From: Lactobacillus kimbladii
Lineage (GTDB): Bacteria > Bacillota > Bacilli > Lactobacillales > Lactobacillaceae
Direction: 5' to 3'
Assembly (NCBI RefSeq): GCF_000970755.1
Contig: NZ_KQ034007.1
Span: forward strand, 758,240 to 822,239
Length of the DNA: 64,000 nucleotides
The position numbers and the translations under genes were made by a program. This document shows positions 61,101 to 64,000 of this stretch, piece after piece. Positions within the stretch are counted from its first letter, which is position 1, and each line of letters begins with the position of its first letter. The notes beneath the pieces are model-generated. The model searched no databases. It saw only the letters and a program-made list of their open reading frames with translations, and was not told the origin of the DNA.

Positions 61101-64000
61101 ATAATAATGCAATTACGAATTTAAATAATGAAGCTACATTGCAGTCAAAGAGATTTCCTACAATGGTAGATGCGATTAATTCTGCACGTGATAAAGCAAT
61201 TAATACTGTTAAAAGCTTTCAAGCTGATAAAGATATTACAGAAGCAATGAAGAATGGTATTAATGCAATTGATCAGGCAGCTTATGGCTATAAAAAGAGT
61301 ATTGAAATTGATCTTAAACAAAAAATTGATCAAGTCTATGTCGATGCTTACAAGCTTGCAAGCGATCCTAACTTGAGTAAAGAAGAGAAGGACGAAGTAG
61401 TTAATTTACCTAAACGTCTGTCTCGCGCTCAGGCTATCGCTCAACCAGAAGGTGACATTGAAAGAGATCTTGACCAAGTATCAGTAGATGGGCACCAAAA
61501 AGAAGCTCAAGGTATAATTGATCAAGTTAACAAAACAATTCAGGCGCTGAAAGACTTACAGGCTGTTGCTCAAGATGAAATTAAAAACCATGCCGATAAG
61601 ACTGCAGAAATAAAGGATTCCTATAATAAAGCAGTTCACAACATTATCACTGGTGATGATCCAGATGGTTCTAAGGGTAAGGAATCTATCAAGAATATAA
61701 ATGCTGACCAAGAAGCAAGCAAAATTAGTGCAGCAGCTGCTGCTGCCAAAAAGCGAGTACAAGATTCAGGCATTAGCTTAGATCAACAAGTTCCTTTACT
61801 TGATGCAATTGATCAAGCAGCAGAAGTTGCAACTGCTAAACCTGGAAGTTCTAAATATGATGAGCAAAAGTCGATTTATGGCACTTCTGATAACACTGCC
61901 ATCAATCAAAGAGAGGCAGCTGCACAAACTATTTTTGATCAAAATGCGGCAAAAGCAGAAATTATGGGCTATGCAACCACTACTGAAAATTCGCTGGGCA
62001 TCCCTTCAAATTCTGAAATAGAGAAAACAGTAGCTGACGGTTTGACTAATATCGATCATGCGAGCGATTCTGCTGCTGTTGCAACAACAGAGGAGTCAAC
62101 CAAGCGGTTAATTTTAAGACAACTTTCTAAGATCAAGCTTGCTAAAGTTGAAAACGATATTGAAAGCCAACTGCGTAGTTTGCCTGGTTTGTCCGCAGAT
62201 GATATTGACGATAGCGTGGCGGCTGCACAGAAACTGCTCAATAATTCAACTACTCCTTTTGGCTATAACCAGCTCATTGATCAGGCAGACAGTTTAACTG
62301 CAATCGATTCAACGCGTAATGATGGTATTGCTGCCTTAAACAATTTGCAGCTTTCAGCTAAAGCTAAAGGTGAACGTAACCAGTCCCTAGATGACGCTAT
62401 CAAGCAGATCAGACAAGAGCAAACTAATGCTGATAAAGAAATTGATCAGACAAACAATCTGACTGATGAACAAAAGAAAGCATATCATGATCAAATCAGC
62501 AAGGTTGTTACTGATAGCATAGATACCTTAAACAAGGTCGATAGTTCTAAAATTACTGAGACAGTCACTAACGCTAAAAACAGTATAGATAATATTGTGA
62601 GCGATGCTCAAGGTACTGCAAATAAAGAGGTAGAAGAAGCTAGGACAAAGGCAGCTCAAGATGTTGACACAGCTGTTACTGATGCAAAAGCTAAAATTGA
62701 AAGCATTGATGATAGTCAACTCAGTCCTTCAAATAAGAAGTATTATGAAGACCAAATTGATCAAGATGCCCAGGCTGCAAAGGCAAAAATTGCTTCGGCT
62801 CAAAATGTGTCTGATATCACTTCTGCTAAGCAAGATGGTCAAAACAATATTCTAAAAGATTTAGGTGCTGCTCAAATTACAGCCACTAGGGCACAGGCAA
62901 TTAGTAAATTGCAACAGGCCAAGGCTAATGCCAAAAATACTCTTGCAAATTCTCATCTTAATCCGGCAACAATTCAAGCTAAGCAGGACCAGATTGATGC
63001 AGGTTATGATCAAGCAATTCAGGCTATCACTAATGACCATACAGTAACTGATATCAACGATGATGCGCAAAAGGGAATTGATGCCATTAATTCTGTTATT
63101 AATTCTCTTTCTCCTGATCTCGAAGCTCAGGCCTTAGAAAAACAGCGTCAATCTGCAATTGGAAAATTGAAAGATATGCGCGATTCTGCAAACAGTCAGA
63201 TTACTAATGACCCTAATTTGGGCGTAACAGAAAAGAATGACTACTATAATCAGATTACAAATGCCTTCAATCAGGCTCAAACTGCTATTCAAGGTGCAGG
63301 AAAAGATGATATAGATGCAGCATTAACTAAAGGTCAAAACGATTTAACCAGCATTCAAACTGCAGCAAACTTGCAATCTGCAAAAGACCAGGCTTTAACA
63401 GCTCTAATGGATGAGCGCAATAAAGTAAAAGAGCAAATTGGCAATATGGATCAGATTACCAGTGCCAACAAAGATGAATTACGTGCAAAAGTGGATGCTA
63501 CATATGATATTGGTGTTAATGGAATTAATGATAAAAGCACCACTACCAATGAGCAACTTAATGCTATCGTCCAGAATGGTAAGTCATTAATTGACAATGT
63601 GATTAGTGACATAAATGTTAATAAGATCCTTAATAAACAAAAGCTTGATGATTATGCTCAAAAAGCGATTGACCGAATCAATAATTCGTCAGATATCACT
63701 AACGATGCCAAGACAACAGCTATTAATAATATTACTTCTGCACGTGATAATGCAAAATCCGTAGTTGATTCCACAGCTGACATCTCTGATGCTAATACAG
63801 CTGAGAAAAATGGTGAATCTGCTATTGACGCTGCAGAAGCTGCAGGTAATGGTTTTAATACATCTAAAACTGATACAAAAAATAGTATTGCCAATGCTGC
63901 TACCAGTGCCAAGAATCGCTTAAATGACATTTATAGCAAATTGTCGGAAGACCAAAGAAATGAAGTAAAGAAACAATTTAATGATGCAATTAGTCAGCTT
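58184..64000 (+). CDS. Giant surface protein 3 (adhesin-like), 3' end outside window
   Basis: An open frame of 1939 codons from the ATG at 58184 (GAGGAAGGA upstream) to the window edge; its C-terminus is not visible. It starts with the same YSIRK-type signal as protein 2, has the acidic part with STFSGLSSFL, the beta-helix-like head (about 190-690; GTLVLIKGTANIENGGFNI), a beta domain to about 870 and the start of the helical stalk. It lines up with protein 2 along its whole visible length, including the HQKEAQ ... DDPDGSKG segment. By likeness it should end in SLAP units about 1450 residues later. It shares the promoter and leader pattern of the other two. Confidence 0.88.
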   Translation, partial: MLGKNNNKERIRKMEMQAKQDHFSIRKLTIGAASVLLGFTFFGLSNQTVKADTVDPANEEVDPQTNGNETPKTEQAEDTAKTATTQKQSSQDNTKHDLSTFSGLSSFLRDSDSKASHSFATGQAESGKTAPESTNNSDQQPDADSTDKANKSAKPVDSTAAVAADANAAENTEINTRDAGVAKVHTFNQLITAFQNESVSEIDVMNDITDGPENGSQAFYFNGRKMLIKSAGNGNTRYKVDLKGNHLQLNSGSTQDLDITYDNLDLWSADIWGVIMTDDYNQDGHFSKITFNNVNFHGSQMVHCGNNTKIYFTGTNYGEVTHTPYPGITISSGDVQQLFEFTGSNNSIDFSGTFTGKTVGGNVIEMAGSNNVVNIEKDAKVTLAPRIYIPNNNLGSNAAEHTGLPLAIAMLGNNEAVNVDGELNIITGSDHYNGTNDNDQSSAILINDGNSVFNINSDAKVNITTNGDIANNWWNRNLIYDGGNFNILPRGSLNINGSNMGDYSGTLVLIKGTANIENGGFNIVLGQPDPSGKYVNGGTGQILLVDVQGGKLLVNNPTSLILNAQGNTNPNTSIIGTMPITLTNVRQQFDLSSTQSGVGKVTLPPFHVLTVRKTDSTIAVDNIELLNGQEKLTADRLAEIKAQAAKAHIALDKLPADVQNSLADGIKNGWNYDQIFLDIIQKAFNNSSNFGYNNISFIPANPSGFLDIDPGKVKITRNDDGSQTISGEPGSVINYNSAVDGPDSDPQNLKNPFSLILPVATKAYIIANLIDSMGKKNAWTPRDQNGKNLIDNPYVQTKDTVRDSSNSSLDPLPTQYAAIVNDDGSFSFTIPADQTINFDKGYSVELTPNANFVSYDPSSVATGRRPIIKNLDILTLADAQDQAAKAITDEISAAKINRPNNLSDAQVKEFNEQLDKIAAAASKTITSDNEKTSVYAPSSNTLTEINNRKNAALDAVKNIVNQAQNSSAIETSHNNAITNLNNEATLQSKRFPTMVDAINSARDKAINTVKSFQADKDITEAMKNGINAIDQAAYGYKKSIEIDLKQKIDQVYVDAYKLASDPNLSKEEKDEVVNLPKRLSRAQAIAQPEGDIERDLDQVSVDGHQKEAQGIIDQVNKTIQALKDLQAVAQDEIKNHADKTAEIKDSYNKAVHNIITGDDPDGSKGKESIKNINADQEASKISAAAAAAKKRVQDSGISLDQQVPLLDAIDQAAEVATAKPGSSKYDEQKSIYGTSDNTAINQREAAAQTIFDQNAAKAEIMGYATTTENSLGIPSNSEIEKTVADGLTNIDHASDSAAVATTEESTKRLILRQLSKIKLAKVENDIESQLRSLPGLSADDIDDSVAAAQKLLNNSTTPFGYNQLIDQADSLTAIDSTRNDGIAALNNLQLSAKAKGERNQSLDDAIKQIRQEQTNADKEIDQTNNLTDEQKKAYHDQISKVVTDSIDTLNKVDSSKITETVTNAKNSIDNIVSDAQGTANKEVEEARTKAAQDVDTAVTDAKAKIESIDDSQLSPSNKKYYEDQIDQDAQAAKAKIASAQNVSDITSAKQDGQNNILKDLGAAQITATRAQAISKLQQAKANAKNTLANSHLNPATIQAKQDQIDAGYDQAIQAITNDHTVTDINDDAQKGIDAINSVINSLSPDLEAQALEKQRQSAIGKLKDMRDSANSQITNDPNLGVTEKNDYYNQITNAFNQAQTAIQGAGKDDIDAALTKGQNDLTSIQTAANLQSAKDQALTALMDERNKVKEQIGNMDQITSANKDELRAKVDATYDIGVNGINDKSTTTNEQLNAIVQNGKSLIDNVISDINVNKILNKQKLDDYAQKAIDRINNSSDITNDAKTTAINNITSARDNAKSVVDSTADISDANTAEKNGESAIDAAEAAGNGFNTSKTDTKNSIANAATSAKNRLNDIYSKLSEDQRNEVKKQFNDAISQL

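Overview
The window reads as chromosomal DNA of a low-GC Gram-positive bacterium of the genus Lactobacillus in the strict sense (L. delbrueckii group). The reasons are YSIRK-type signal peptides combined with C-terminal SLAP (S-layer protein A) cell-wall-binding repeats, the gene order tdk-prfA-prmC-tsaC-upp-atpBEFHAGDC-DUF1146-mreB-yidD-DUF2969-rodA, and strong AGGAGG-type ribosome binding sites. Several beta-glucoside PTS genes next to giant SLAP adhesins would suit an insect (bee) gut or other plant-glycan-fed lactobacillus, but that placement is inference.

Layout. 1-10.9 kb is a carbohydrate region. It holds a GH3 beta-N-acetylglucosaminidase-like gene running off the left edge, a divergent AraC-type regulator, a cellobiose-type PTS EIIC with a GH1 6-phospho-beta-glucosidase, a small membrane protein, a serine hydrolase, and a complete bgl operon (EIIBCA, GH1 and a LicT-type antiterminator). 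The bgl leader shows a catabolite-response element over the promoter, a RAT antiterminator site and an overlapping terminator. 11.0-14.8 kb is accessory: two tRNA genes (Glu-CTC, Gln-CTG), short direct repeats, an Abi_2/AbiF-type HEPN gene preceded by a compact structured small RNA with its own promoter and terminator, two lipoproteins and the end of a lost IS element. 14.8-30.3 kb is core: murT (with no gatD beside it), tdk, prfA, prmC, tsaC, upp, the full F1Fo ATP synthase operon and the rod-shape genes.

30.3-34.9 kb is a small accessory island between two near-identical terminator sequences. It has a decayed IS3-family element, an unrecognised pair (one protein with a faint RNase H-like pattern, one with a HEPN-like RX4H motif), a small protein with a QLSLF clamp-binding-like motif, and a frameshifted XRE-ImmA/IrrE gene. 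It is followed by uspA, a small membrane protein and a minus-strand RNA with the features of 6S RNA.

36.5-64 kb holds three tandem, same-strand paralogues coding for giant surface proteins (3454 aa, 3402 aa, and at least 1939 aa running off the right edge). Each has a YSIRK signal, an acidic low-complexity stretch with a conserved STFSGLSSFL motif, a beta-helix-like head and a very long Ala/Asp/Lys-rich helical stalk. The two complete ones end in SLAP repeats. Each has its own conserved TTGACA-N17-TANAAT promoter, and the two complete genes are each followed by a terminator.
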